NCBI RefSeq assembly: GCF_900107695.1
Contig: NZ_FNQP01000019.1
Location: 1 to 64,000, forward strand
Reading direction: 5' to 3'
DNA length: 64,000 nt
Source of the DNA: Thiothrix caldifontis
Lineage (GTDB): Bacteria > Pseudomonadota > Gammaproteobacteria > Thiotrichales > Thiotrichaceae
Shown here one piece after another: positions 37,411 to 44,663 of this stretch; position 1 is the first letter of the stretch, and each line of letters starts with the position of its first letter. The position numbers were made by a program, and so were the translations under genes. The notes beneath the pieces are model-generated. The model made no database searches and was not told the origin of the DNA. It worked only from the letters and a program-made list of their open reading frames with translations.

Positions 37411-38634
37411 ATGGCGGATAATAACAACACCAAACAACAGCATTTTCCGTGCGAACAATGCGGCGCTGATTTGCTCTACCAACCGGGGACAGAAGCGCTC
37501 CAGTGTAACTATTGTGGGCATCAAAACCTGATCCGCCCTAACCAGCAAGAGATTCGTGAATACAGTTTCGAGCAGGCATTGCGGGCTATCCAACAGGGCA
37601 AGTTGCGCCCGATAGATAATACTCAGGTCATTAAATGCCCTAATTGTGCCGCCACATTTGAGCTGAAGCCAAACACCCACGCCGGAGACTGCCCATTTTG
37701 TGGCACACCGGTAGTGACGGGAACAGAACAGGCACGGCTGTTCCAACCCAAATCGTTGTTGCCGTTTTTGATCACCGAAAAAGATGCCCGTAGCGCGTTT
37801 GATAAGTGGATTGGTGGCTTATGGTTTGCGCCTTCTGCCCTGAAAAACAAAGCCAAACGCGATGAAAAATTGCTGGGCATTTACATCCCATACTGGACGT
37901 ATGACAGCCATACCGACAGCTATTACCGGGGTGAACGCGGGGTGGTTTATTACGAACGTCGCATGGTGACGGTGATGGTGAATGGGCAACCACGCCAACA
38001 AGTGCAAAATGTACCACGTGTGCGCTGGACACCTGTTAGCGGACGGGTGCGCTTATTTTTTGACGATGTATTAGTAGGCGCTACCCACACCCTGCCCCGT
38101 GCGATTCTTGACCGTCTCGAACCGTGGGATTTACCCAATCTCGTGCCTTACAACGAAAGCTACTTGAGCGGTTTCCAGAGTGAAATTTATCAGGTGGATT
38201 TGGACGAAGGCTTTGAGCAAGCCCGTGGCATTATGGATAGCCGCATTTACAATGCCATTATCAGCGACATCGGCGGCGATCAACAACGTGTTCATAGCCT
38301 GCAAACCCAACATTCAGCCACCACGTTTAAACACGTTTTGCTGCCGGTTTGGTCAGCAGCCTTTCGTTATAACGGCGAAACCTTTCGCTTTGTCATTAAC
38401 GGGCGTAACGGCAAAACCCAAGGCGAACGCCCTTACAGTGTGGTGAAAATTGTGTTTGCCGCATTATTGGGGCTGAGCTTGCTGGGCGGTTTGGGGTATG
38501 TCATGGAAAAAGCCGGAGTGTTTGAACAAGCCTTGCAACAGGGCGGCAATTATTACCAATACCAGCAATACCAAACACCCCGCCGTTTACCTGACCCGTA
38601 CCGTTACGACCCTTATCGTGCGCCGAGGTATTAG
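37411..38634 (+). CDS. Zinc-ribbon membrane protein partner of the SPFH protein
   Basis: This encodes 407 residues. Two zinc ribbons lie at the N-terminus: C-E-Q-C with C-N-Y-C (about residues 14 to 34), and C-P-N-C with C-P-F-C (about 75 to 95). A long domain with I-Y-I-P-Y-W-T-Y-D-S-H-T follows, then one membrane helix (F-A-A-L-L-G-L-S-L-L-G-G-L-G-Y) near residue 350 and a Tyr/Pro/Arg-rich tail. Proteins of this type are often mislabelled as PriA-like helicases because of the ribbons; no helicase motif is present. It closes the operon begun at 34107. Confidence 0.8.
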   Translation: MADNNNTKQQHFPCEQCGADLLYQPGTEALQCNYCGHQNLIRPNQQEIREYSFEQALRAIQQGKLRPIDNTQVIKCPNCAATFELKPNTHAGDCPFCGTPVVTGTEQARLFQPKSLLPFLITEKDARSAFDKWIGGLWFAPSALKNKAKRDEKLLGIYIPYWTYDSHTDSYYRGERGVVYYERRMVTVMVNGQPRQQVQNVPRVRWTPVSGRVRLFFDDVLVGATHTLPRAILDRLEPWDLPNLVPYNESYLSGFQSEIYQVDLDEGFEQARGIMDSRIYNAIISDIGGDQQRVHSLQTQHSATTFKHVLLPVWSAAFRYNGETFRFVINGRNGKTQGERPYSVVKIVFAALLGLSLLGGLGYVMEKAGVFEQALQQGGNYYQYQQYQTPRRLPDPYRYDPYRAPRY

Positions 38635-38642
38635 CGCCGGAT

Positions 38643-39245
38643 TTATACACCGTACAATTGCTGCATCAAACGCAGTTGCTCCAATACGGCCCAAGGCGCA
38701 TCCAAAAACAGCACAACATCACGGTGAGCGGTATGTTGTTGCAAATGCTCGAACAAAGCGCGTAACGCTTTTGGCGAGAGCGTTTCGCTGGAACGTATCA
38801 AGCCAATTTGCGCCTCTGCACCTTGCGGCATTGCAGCAAACCACTCGCCTTCTGGCAACACATGCACGGCGAAACGCTCCAACCACGCCTCCGGTAGCCA
38901 AGGGATTACCCCAGCATCTGCCACAATTCCCAGCACTTGGACTGATAATTCCTGTTCGATAGCAGCCCGTACTGCTTGCCAATGCGCCGCTTGCAACAGT
39001 TCTGGCGTTAATTCCACATAGAAACCGAAATCTTGCCCGACTTCCACCGACCACGCTTTAGCTTGCTCTACGGGTGCTACCCACTCACTCGCTGGAATCA
39101 GTAAGCGACTGAATTCATTAGCGTAATATAAAGCCTGCCAAGCGGCTGGTAAATCATCCGGGTAAAAGACACTTGCCCAATTAGCAGGCGACCAGCCATA
39201 AGCCGCTAAGGTTAACGTCGTCAACGTGGGGGTAGTAGCGTTCAT
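38643..39245 (-). CDS. Hypothetical protein, DUF72-like
   Basis: This encodes about 200 residues. The beginning (Y-G-W-S-P-A-N-W, V-F-Y-P-D-D-L-P-A-A-W-Q-A-L-Y-Y-A-N-E-F) recalls DUF72/YecE proteins, where a similar W-x4-F-Y-P-x-x-L string opens the barrel. The rest is shorter and more divergent than the usual 240 to 260 residues, and the typical N-N-H segment is not seen. ATG 39245 or GTG 39251 could start it; neither has a good ribosome binding site. It is convergent with the zinc-ribbon gene. It is probably a degenerate DUF72 relative of unknown function. Confidence 0.6.
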   Translation of the reverse strand: MNATTPTLTTLTLAAYGWSPANWASVFYPDDLPAAWQALYYANEFSRLLIPASEWVAPVEQAKAWSVEVGQDFGFYVELTPELLQAAHWQAVRAAIEQELSVQVLGIVADAGVIPWLPEAWLERFAVHVLPEGEWFAAMPQGAEAQIGLIRSSETLSPKALRALFEHLQQHTAHRDVVLFLDAPWAVLEQLRLMQQLYGV

Positions 39246-39426
39246 GAACACTCGACTATGCAGTGAAATAACAGCCGCTTAGCATACCACGCGGATCAAT
39301 CGAAGACATAACTTGACTTATGCGCTCGGAAATACTACTTTCAGGATACAAACAAGGTATCAAACCACACCACTAGAGATAGTCGGGTTTGTCATCACCA
39401 CAGAAAACACTCAGGAGGATTGAGTT

Positions 39427-39798
39427 ATGATGTTTAGCGATGTTTCTTTGGATGAGATGTTCCCACGTGCCCACGCGGTCATGCGAGCACCGTTACCTAC
39501 CCTTAAAACCGATAAGGTTTACCAATTAATCCGCAACAATGCCGCTGAACGCGGTATGACACTGACCGCAGAACACATGGCAGTGATCAATTTCATACTC
39601 GACTTCTACGAACATTGCGATGACTGCCAGAATGCGCGAATGCTGGCGGATATGCTGCAAGAAGAATTTCTGCCCCAAGGCGGGCGTAAATACCTGTATC
39701 AACTCTTCCCCGATGGCCCACTCAGCACCATCCACGACATTGCCGAATTACCCAAACTAGGCAATGAAACCGATAACAGTTTCGGTACCAACTGGTAA
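39427..39798 (+). CDS. DsrC/TusE-family protein lacking the conserved C-terminal cysteines
   Basis: This encodes 123 residues of the DsrC/TusE/DsvC fold. Family parts are L-T-A-E-H-M-A-V-I-N-F-I-L-D-F-Y, Y-L-Y-Q-L-F-P-D-G-P and I-A-E-L-P-K. In canonical DsrC the residue before K-I-A-G-L-P is Cys and the protein ends G-C-V; here these positions are His-Asp (S-T-I-H-D-I-A) and a Cys-free tail (N-S-F-G-T-N-W). The only cysteines are in H-C-D-D-C, elsewhere in the fold. It therefore cannot carry sulfur as DsrC or TusE does and may be regulatory. AGGAGG lies 8 bases before ATG 39427, and a strong terminator follows. It stands alone as a single-gene unit. Confidence 0.85.
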   Translation: MMFSDVSLDEMFPRAHAVMRAPLPTLKTDKVYQLIRNNAAERGMTLTAEHMAVINFILDFYEHCDDCQNARMLADMLQEEFLPQGGRKYLYQLFPDGPLSTIHDIAELPKLGNETDNSFGTNW

Positions 39799-39823
39799 AA
39801 ACACTTAACGGCGAATAAAACCC

Positions 39824-39856
39824 AACCCAATCGCTTCAGGCGATTGGGTTTTTTGT
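39824..39856 (+). terminator. Rho-independent terminator after the DsrC-like gene
   Basis: A perfect 11-bp stem (AACCCAATCGC with GCGATTGGGTT) with loop TTCAG is followed by a T run. It lies 26 bp after the stop and makes the DsrC-like gene a monocistronic unit. Confidence 0.92.
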
Positions 39857-39927
39857 TTGTATTCAGGATTGAACTTATAGAATGCCCTTACATTCTAAAT
39901 GCATAACAAAAAACAGGGCAGATCATA

Positions 39928-40545
39928 ATGGGCAATATTAAAGCAGCACTGCTAGTGGGCGCAGTCACTACTGTACTCGGCGGATGCGCACCAATGGGTT
40001 CATACCCGCAAACCGCGCAATACCCTTACTGGAATCACACCGTTCCAGGGGTTTACCAAAACCAAGCACGACCGTATTTCACCAGTTATAATCAACCCTC
40101 GATGTCGCAACCGGCATTTTCACAACAGTACCAACCGTTTTCGCAACAAGCCGAACCTTATGACGCACCCGCCAGACGCGCCTTATTGGCACAAGCGCAT
40201 CAAGCCCTAGGCGTGCGCTACACGTTTGGGGGTGAAACCCCACGCGAAGGCTTTGATTGCAGCGGCCTGACTCAATACGTCTACAAAAATGCCCAAGGCA
40301 TTACCCTACCGCGCACCGCCGCCGAACAAAGTACCGCCAGTCGCACCGTTAGCTTTGAACAGATGCGCCCCGGCGACTTAATTTTCTTCCGCACCAGTGG
40401 CAGCAAAGTCAACCATGTGGGTATTTATATTGGGCGTGGGGATTTCATTCATGCCGCATCCGGTGGCAGCAAAGTGAGTATCGACAACTTGAGTAAAACC
40501 TATTGGCAACAACGTTTGGTTAAATTTGGCGCTTTTCTCGCTTAA
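39928..40545 (+). CDS. NlpC/P60 lipoprotein endopeptidase
   Basis: This encodes 205 residues with a lipoprotein signal peptide ending in the lipobox L-G-G-C (Cys20), a Gln/Pro/Tyr-rich linker, and a C-terminal NlpC/P60 cysteine peptidase. The catalytic Cys is in F-D-C-S-G-L, the His in N-H-V-G-I-Y, and the third polar residue in H-A-A-S. It resembles Spr/MepS and should cut D-Glu-diaminopimelate or D-Ala-diaminopimelate bonds in peptidoglycan at the outer membrane. It is a single gene after the DsrC-like terminator. Confidence 0.92.
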   Translation: MGNIKAALLVGAVTTVLGGCAPMGSYPQTAQYPYWNHTVPGVYQNQARPYFTSYNQPSMSQPAFSQQYQPFSQQAEPYDAPARRALLAQAHQALGVRYTFGGETPREGFDCSGLTQYVYKNAQGITLPRTAAEQSTASRTVSFEQMRPGDLIFFRTSGSKVNHVGIYIGRGDFIHAASGGSKVSIDNLSKTYWQQRLVKFGAFLA

Positions 40546-40674
40546 AAACCTTCCATCCGTGAACCTTTCAACAAGATTTGCCGACTGACCGTCAGGCCAG
40601 TTGTTAATTTTGGCTGAATAACGTCTATACTACGGATGGAGATTAATTCATACGTAAACCAAGGAGAAAATAAG

Positions 40675-41118
40675 ATGGGATTGTTTGATTTCGCCCGTAA
40701 CATTGGCAAGAAAATCTTCGGCAAGGAAGAAGAAGCACCTGCTGCTCTGACTCAACACATCAATGAAGACAACCCTGGCGTTGACGGCTTGCAAGTGGAA
40801 GTCAAAGACGGCGTGGCTACGTTGACTGGTCAAGCGCAATCGGCTGAAGCACTGGAAAAAGCCGTATTGATGGCGGGCAATGCCATGGGCATTGAATCCG
40901 TGAAAGCGGATGGCATGACCATTGCGGACGGCAGCCAAGTCGGTGGTGATGACGAATTCTACGTGATTGAAAAAGGCGACACCCTGTGGGAAATCGCTGA
41001 GAAAGCATACGGCAATGGTTCAAAATACACCCGTATCGTCGAAGTTAACCGTGAAGTCATTAAAGACGCAGACAAAATCTTCCCAGGTCAAAAAATTCGC
41101 ATCCCGAAAAGTATTTAA
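40675..41118 (+). CDS. kbp: BON-LysM protein (Kbp/YgaU-like)
   Basis: This encodes 147 residues, nearly the length of E. coli Kbp. It begins M-G-L-F-D-F-A-R-N-I-G-K-K-I-F-G, then has a BON domain (V-D-G-L-Q-V-E-V-K-D-G-V-A-T-L-T-G) and a LysM domain (Y-V-I-E-K-G-D-T-L-W-E-I-A and P-G-Q-K-I-R-I-P). In E. coli the protein binds potassium and is linked to osmotic stress. AAGGAG lies 8 bases before ATG 40675. Upstream, a 9-bp inverted repeat (TCCATCCGT 40552-40560 with ACGGATGGA 40632-40640) flanks a TATACT box and may be regulatory. A DUF937 gene follows after 18 bp. Confidence 0.9.
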   Translation: MGLFDFARNIGKKIFGKEEEAPAALTQHINEDNPGVDGLQVEVKDGVATLTGQAQSAEALEKAVLMAGNAMGIESVKADGMTIADGSQVGGDDEFYVIEKGDTLWEIAEKAYGNGSKYTRIVEVNREVIKDADKIFPGQKIRIPKSI

Positions 41119-41136
41119 GTAAAGGTACAGGCACAC

Positions 41137-41607
41137 ATGGACATAATGCAAATTGTTACCCAAGTATTCAAAAGCCAATTGGATACTGACCGTGATGGTC
41201 AATTAGAGATCACTGAAATTGCGTCAGCCATGATGAAACTCATGGGCAATAGCGGCAATCAAGCACAAGCAGGCGGTTTGGGTGGCTTAGCCTCCATGAT
41301 TTCCGGTATGCAAGGCGGCGGTGACTCTGGTTTGGCATCACTGGCGGCTTCATGGTTAGGCAATGGTCAAAATGTACAGCCTTCTGGTAGCCAGCTGACT
41401 CAAATGTTTGGTCAAGATAAAATTGCAGCATTTGCCCAGCAATTAGGTCTTACCCCAGATCAAGCAATGAAAGGTCTGCAAGCGGCTGTTCCAGAAGTCG
41501 TGGATAAAGCTTCCCCTAACGGTTCATTGGATATGGGTAGCCTGTTAGATTCCGTTGGTGGCGTGTCCGGCGCTATCGGTCTGGCAAGCAAGTTGTTCGG
41601 GCGTTAA
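41137..41607 (+). CDS. DUF937/YidB-like protein
   Basis: This encodes 156 residues. It is a Gly/Ser/Leu-rich protein with I-A-A-F-A-Q-Q-L-G-L-T-P-D-Q-A and L-Q-A-A-V-P-E-V-V-D-K, the marks of the DUF937/YidB family of unknown function. The N-terminus has D-T-D-R-D-G-Q-L-E-I-T-E, which fits a calcium-binding EF-hand loop. It is in one operon with the BON-LysM gene 18 bp upstream, and a terminator follows 26 bp after its stop. The pairing suggests a shared role in ionic or osmotic stress, which is inference. Confidence 0.82.
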   Translation: MDIMQIVTQVFKSQLDTDRDGQLEITEIASAMMKLMGNSGNQAQAGGLGGLASMISGMQGGGDSGLASLAASWLGNGQNVQPSGSQLTQMFGQDKIAAFAQQLGLTPDQAMKGLQAAVPEVVDKASPNGSLDMGSLLDSVGGVSGAIGLASKLFGR

Positions 41608-41633
41608 GCAATCTGACCGACCATTAAAGTCTG

Positions 41634-41660
41634 AAAGCCGCCCTAGTAAGGCGGCTTTTT
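41634..41660 (+). terminator. Rho-independent terminator after the kbp-DUF937 operon
   Basis: AAAGCCGCC (41634-41642) pairs with GGCGGCTTT (41650-41658), with a 7-nt loop followed by TT-A-TTTT. Confidence 0.9.
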
Positions 41661-41684
41661 ATTTTCTAGCACTGAAATTCACGT

Positions 41685-42098
41685 ATGCATAATGTTTTTA
41701 CTTACGGATCATTGATGTTTGATCGTGTATGGTCACGTCTTGTAAACGGTCACTACACCGCGATACCCGCTACCCTACATGGGTATCAACGCCTTGCTGT
41801 CAAAGACGAAGAATACCCGGTTGCTGTCGCCGAACCCACCGCAACTATCACTGGTATGCTATATTTAAATATTAGTCCTGATGATATTGCCCGACTGGAT
41901 AAATTCGAAGGTGACTACTACACACGGCTCCCTACACCAGTCATAACAATAAAAGGGGTTATCTACCCTGCAGAAACCTATATTCTCAAACCAGCCTATC
42001 AACACATTGCAACTGTCAATACTTGGGATGAGGAGTTCTTTCGTACCCATGGTATTGAACAGTTCATCGCCCGCTATCAAGGTTTTACTAAACCGTAA
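41685..42098 (+). CDS. Gamma-glutamylcyclotransferase-like (AIG2/GGCT) protein
   Basis: This encodes 137 residues of the GGCT-like fold. F-T-Y-G-S-L-M is the substrate-binding loop, and the catalytic acid lies in L-D-K-F-E-G-D-Y-Y, the family E-G-x-Y motif. Such proteins release pyroglutamate from gamma-glutamyl compounds or gamma-glutamylamines. The length is normal. It begins at ATG 41685, 25 bp after the previous terminator, and precedes the MerR-photolyase pair on the same strand by about 80 bp. The substrate is not known. Confidence 0.88.
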   Translation: MHNVFTYGSLMFDRVWSRLVNGHYTAIPATLHGYQRLAVKDEEYPVAVAEPTATITGMLYLNISPDDIARLDKFEGDYYTRLPTPVITIKGVIYPAETYILKPAYQHIATVNTWDEEFFRTHGIEQFIARYQGFTKP

Positions 42099-42176
42099 TT
42101 TTCATGGGAATACTATTCTATTACCAGAATCTCACCTATAGTTAGCAGATTATTGTACAAGGCTGTTACAAATCTT

Positions 42177-43145
42177 ATGACTTTCGTGACTGATCACAAC
42201 ACCTCTGACATAACGGCACTTTTCCCTATTGGCACAGTATCCGAACAGACGGGGGTAAACACCGTTACATTACGGGCATGGGAACGCCGTTATGGTTTAA
42301 TCAAACCCCGACGCACTCCCAAAGGACATCGTCTTTACAGCTACCAAGATGTCGATCGTGTCAAACAAGTTTTAGTCTTGTTGGAGCAAGGTATCCCCGT
42401 TGGACGAGTACGCACTGTACTCGATAGCAGTGAGAATCCATCAATGTTATTACGGGCTGCACAAGACGTGCAAACTGATGACCCTTGGGGGCACTATCAC
42501 ACCTTATTTCAACGCTGCATCCATAAGCTTGATGTTCGTTCGCTGGAACACACACTCAATGAAGCTGTGTCGCTATATTCCTTGGAATTGGTTGCAAAAA
42601 AGCTGATTATGCCGCTGTATCAACGGCTTTGGCAACAGCAAGCCATGCTTCCCTCTACCCGCGCTGACTACGCTTTCCTGCATGAGTTTCTATGCGTGAA
42701 ACTCGGCTCGCGTTATTTACACCATAACAGCCGTGCGAATGGCAAACGTATCTTGCTAGTGAATACCCAAACTCATGCCGTGCAATTGGAAGTGCTTTTA
42801 CTGGCGAACATTACCAGTCAACACGGTTATCAAGTCAGTTTGCTAGGCGTAGAAACCAGATTGGATCATTTACCGTTAATCATTGAGCGTGCCTCTTTTG
42901 ACGCGCTGTTACTTCCCAAGACTGGTTTATCTGCCAGCTTGCAAGCCCTGAGCACCATGACGCAAATTCCTGTTTTTCTTAGTGGTCAGCACACCTCAGA
43001 CATACATGAAGAAACGGCTGATAACCAGATGTTACGCAACAATATCCACTGGCTCCCCGATGAATTAAGCGAGATTTGTCAAGCCCTTGATCAAGTGCTC
43101 GTGAAAGAAGCTACTCACACACCAATCCTGCTCGCTTCAGCATGA
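42177..43145 (+). CDS. MerR-family regulator with degenerate B12-binding-like domain
   Basis: This encodes about 322 residues. The MerR winged helix is I-G-T-V-S-E-Q-T-G-V-N-T-V-T-L-R-A-W-E-R-R-Y-G-L. A four-helix region and a Rossmann-like C-terminus resemble the cobalamin-binding part of CarH/LitR photoreceptors. The base-on His motif may survive as N-T-Q-T-H-A-V-Q, but the usual Gly after it is Gln. The Glu-His of the W-x9-E-H adenosylcobalamin cap motif is absent (A-D-Y-A-F-L-H-E-F at that place). ATG 42177 is the likely start, though its ribosome binding site is weak and a TTG at 42153 is possible. Its end overlaps the photolyase start (ATGA), suggesting control of DNA repair under light. 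Confidence 0.83.
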   Translation: MTFVTDHNTSDITALFPIGTVSEQTGVNTVTLRAWERRYGLIKPRRTPKGHRLYSYQDVDRVKQVLVLLEQGIPVGRVRTVLDSSENPSMLLRAAQDVQTDDPWGHYHTLFQRCIHKLDVRSLEHTLNEAVSLYSLELVAKKLIMPLYQRLWQQQAMLPSTRADYAFLHEFLCVKLGSRYLHHNSRANGKRILLVNTQTHAVQLEVLLLANITSQHGYQVSLLGVETRLDHLPLIIERASFDALLLPKTGLSASLQALSTMTQIPVFLSGQHTSDIHEETADNQMLRNNIHWLPDELSEICQALDQVLVKEATHTPILLASA

Positions 43146-44539
43146 CAACTGCACTGGTTTGGTTACGTCAAGACCTGCGCTTAGCAGATAACCCAGCGTT
43201 GTACCATGCTTGTCGCACCTGTGAACACGTTATCCTCGCCTTCATTGATGATCCACTGCCAACCTCTATCAGTCAGTTAGGGGCTGCCAGCCGCGTGTGG
43301 TTACATCATAGCTTGCAAGCATTCGACGAACATTTGCAGGCACTGGGGAATCGCCTGATCTTGCGCCAAGGGGCTGCCTTACCTGTCTTACAACAATTGC
43401 TCGCAACCACCGGCGCAACCCATGTGTATTGGAACCGCGTGTATGACCCCGCAAGTCTTGCCCGCGATAAGCACATCAAGGAAACCCTCAAACAAACGTG
43501 TAAGGTTCACAGCTTTAATGCCAGCCTGCTCAATGAGCCATGGGAAGTGTTAAAACCTGATGGCACGCCTTACAAAGTATTTACACCGTTCTGGAAAGCA
43601 ATGTTGAAATACGGCATTCAACACCTGCCATTACCCACTCCAGAACGTATCCCTGCTCCTGCTTATTTGCCGGATAGTTTGCCGTTGAATGCTTTGGCGT
43701 TATTGCCCACTATCCGCTGGGATATTGGCATGATGGCACATTGGCAGGTCGGCGAAGTGGCTGCGATGCGCAAATTGCTGGCATTTCTGCCAAAAGGGGC
43801 GAATTACAAAGAAGCACGCAATCTGCCTGCACAAACTGGTACAACCCGACTTTCGCCACATTTGCACTTTGGAGAAATCAGCCCACGTCAAACCGTGTAT
43901 CACGCCAAACACTATTTGCAGTCACACCCCGAGGCAGAAAGCGGCTGGCGGCATTTTATGCAAGAAATTGGCTGGCGGGAGTTTTCATACCATTTACTGT
44001 ATCACTTTCCGCATACTCTGGAACGCGCACTGGATGCACGTTTCGACGCTTTCCCCTGGGCGGAAGATCACGCGGCAGTACTAGAACGATGGCAGCATGG
44101 GAAAACCGGTTTTCCAATTATTGATGCGGGGATGCGTGAGTTATGGCAAACCGGCTGGATGCATAACCGCGTGCGCATGATTGTCGCCTCTTTATTGACC
44201 AAGAACTTACTGGTTCCCTGGCAAGCGGGTGAACAGTGGTTTCGCGATACCTTGGTAGATGCTGATCTGGCCAGCAATGTGTTTGGTTGGCAGTGGACAG
44301 CGGGCTGCGGGGCTGATGCAGCGCCCTATTTCCGCATTTTTAACCCGATTTTACAAAGCCAGAAGTTTGACCCCGAAGGGAAATACATTCGCCGCTGGGT
44401 TCCAGAGTTACAAAATCGGGATAATAAACAAGTGCATCTGCCTCGTGAGAGGGGCGATGATTTACGCGAATATCCTTTGCCCTTGGTAGATTTGAAAGCA
44501 AGTAGAACGTTGGCATTGACACTATTCAAGCAGATTTAA
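43142..44539 (+). CDS. phrB: Deoxyribodipyrimidine photolyase (CPD photolyase)
   Basis: This encodes a 465-residue photolyase that uses blue light to split cyclobutane pyrimidine dimers. The N-terminal antenna domain starts L-V-W-L-R-Q-D-L-R-L-A-D-N. The FAD domain has N-Y-K-E-A-R-N, T-T-R-L-S-P-H-L-H-F-G, W-R-E-F-S-Y-H-L-L, W-M-H-N-R-V-R-M-I-V-A-S and A-P-Y-F-R-I-F-N-P. These are class I features and the length matches E. coli PhrB. It is translationally coupled to the MerR-type regulator gene by a 4-bp overlap. Confidence 0.96.
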   Translation: MTTALVWLRQDLRLADNPALYHACRTCEHVILAFIDDPLPTSISQLGAASRVWLHHSLQAFDEHLQALGNRLILRQGAALPVLQQLLATTGATHVYWNRVYDPASLARDKHIKETLKQTCKVHSFNASLLNEPWEVLKPDGTPYKVFTPFWKAMLKYGIQHLPLPTPERIPAPAYLPDSLPLNALALLPTIRWDIGMMAHWQVGEVAAMRKLLAFLPKGANYKEARNLPAQTGTTRLSPHLHFGEISPRQTVYHAKHYLQSHPEAESGWRHFMQEIGWREFSYHLLYHFPHTLERALDARFDAFPWAEDHAAVLERWQHGKTGFPIIDAGMRELWQTGWMHNRVRMIVASLLTKNLLVPWQAGEQWFRDTLVDADLASNVFGWQWTAGCGADAAPYFRIFNPILQSQKFDPEGKYIRRWVPELQNRDNKQVHLPRERGDDLREYPLPLVDLKASRTLALTLFKQI

Positions 44540-44663
44540 TGTTACTCGGCTCATCATTTCAGAAGAATCAGTCTCACCAACATTTCTATTTGAGACAGTT
44601 TATGTTCTCTCAGCAAGATTCTGGTACGATACCCACCTTATTTAAACTGCTGATGATGTCACC

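Noticed and set aside
37411-38634. Annotation as PriA-like primosomal helicase
   Set aside because: Only zinc ribbons are shared; there are no Walker or helicase motifs and there is a membrane helix.
44540-44663. Cobalamin riboswitch upstream of metH
   Set aside because: Only 124 bp are available and no B12-box-like sequence or suitable stems were seen.
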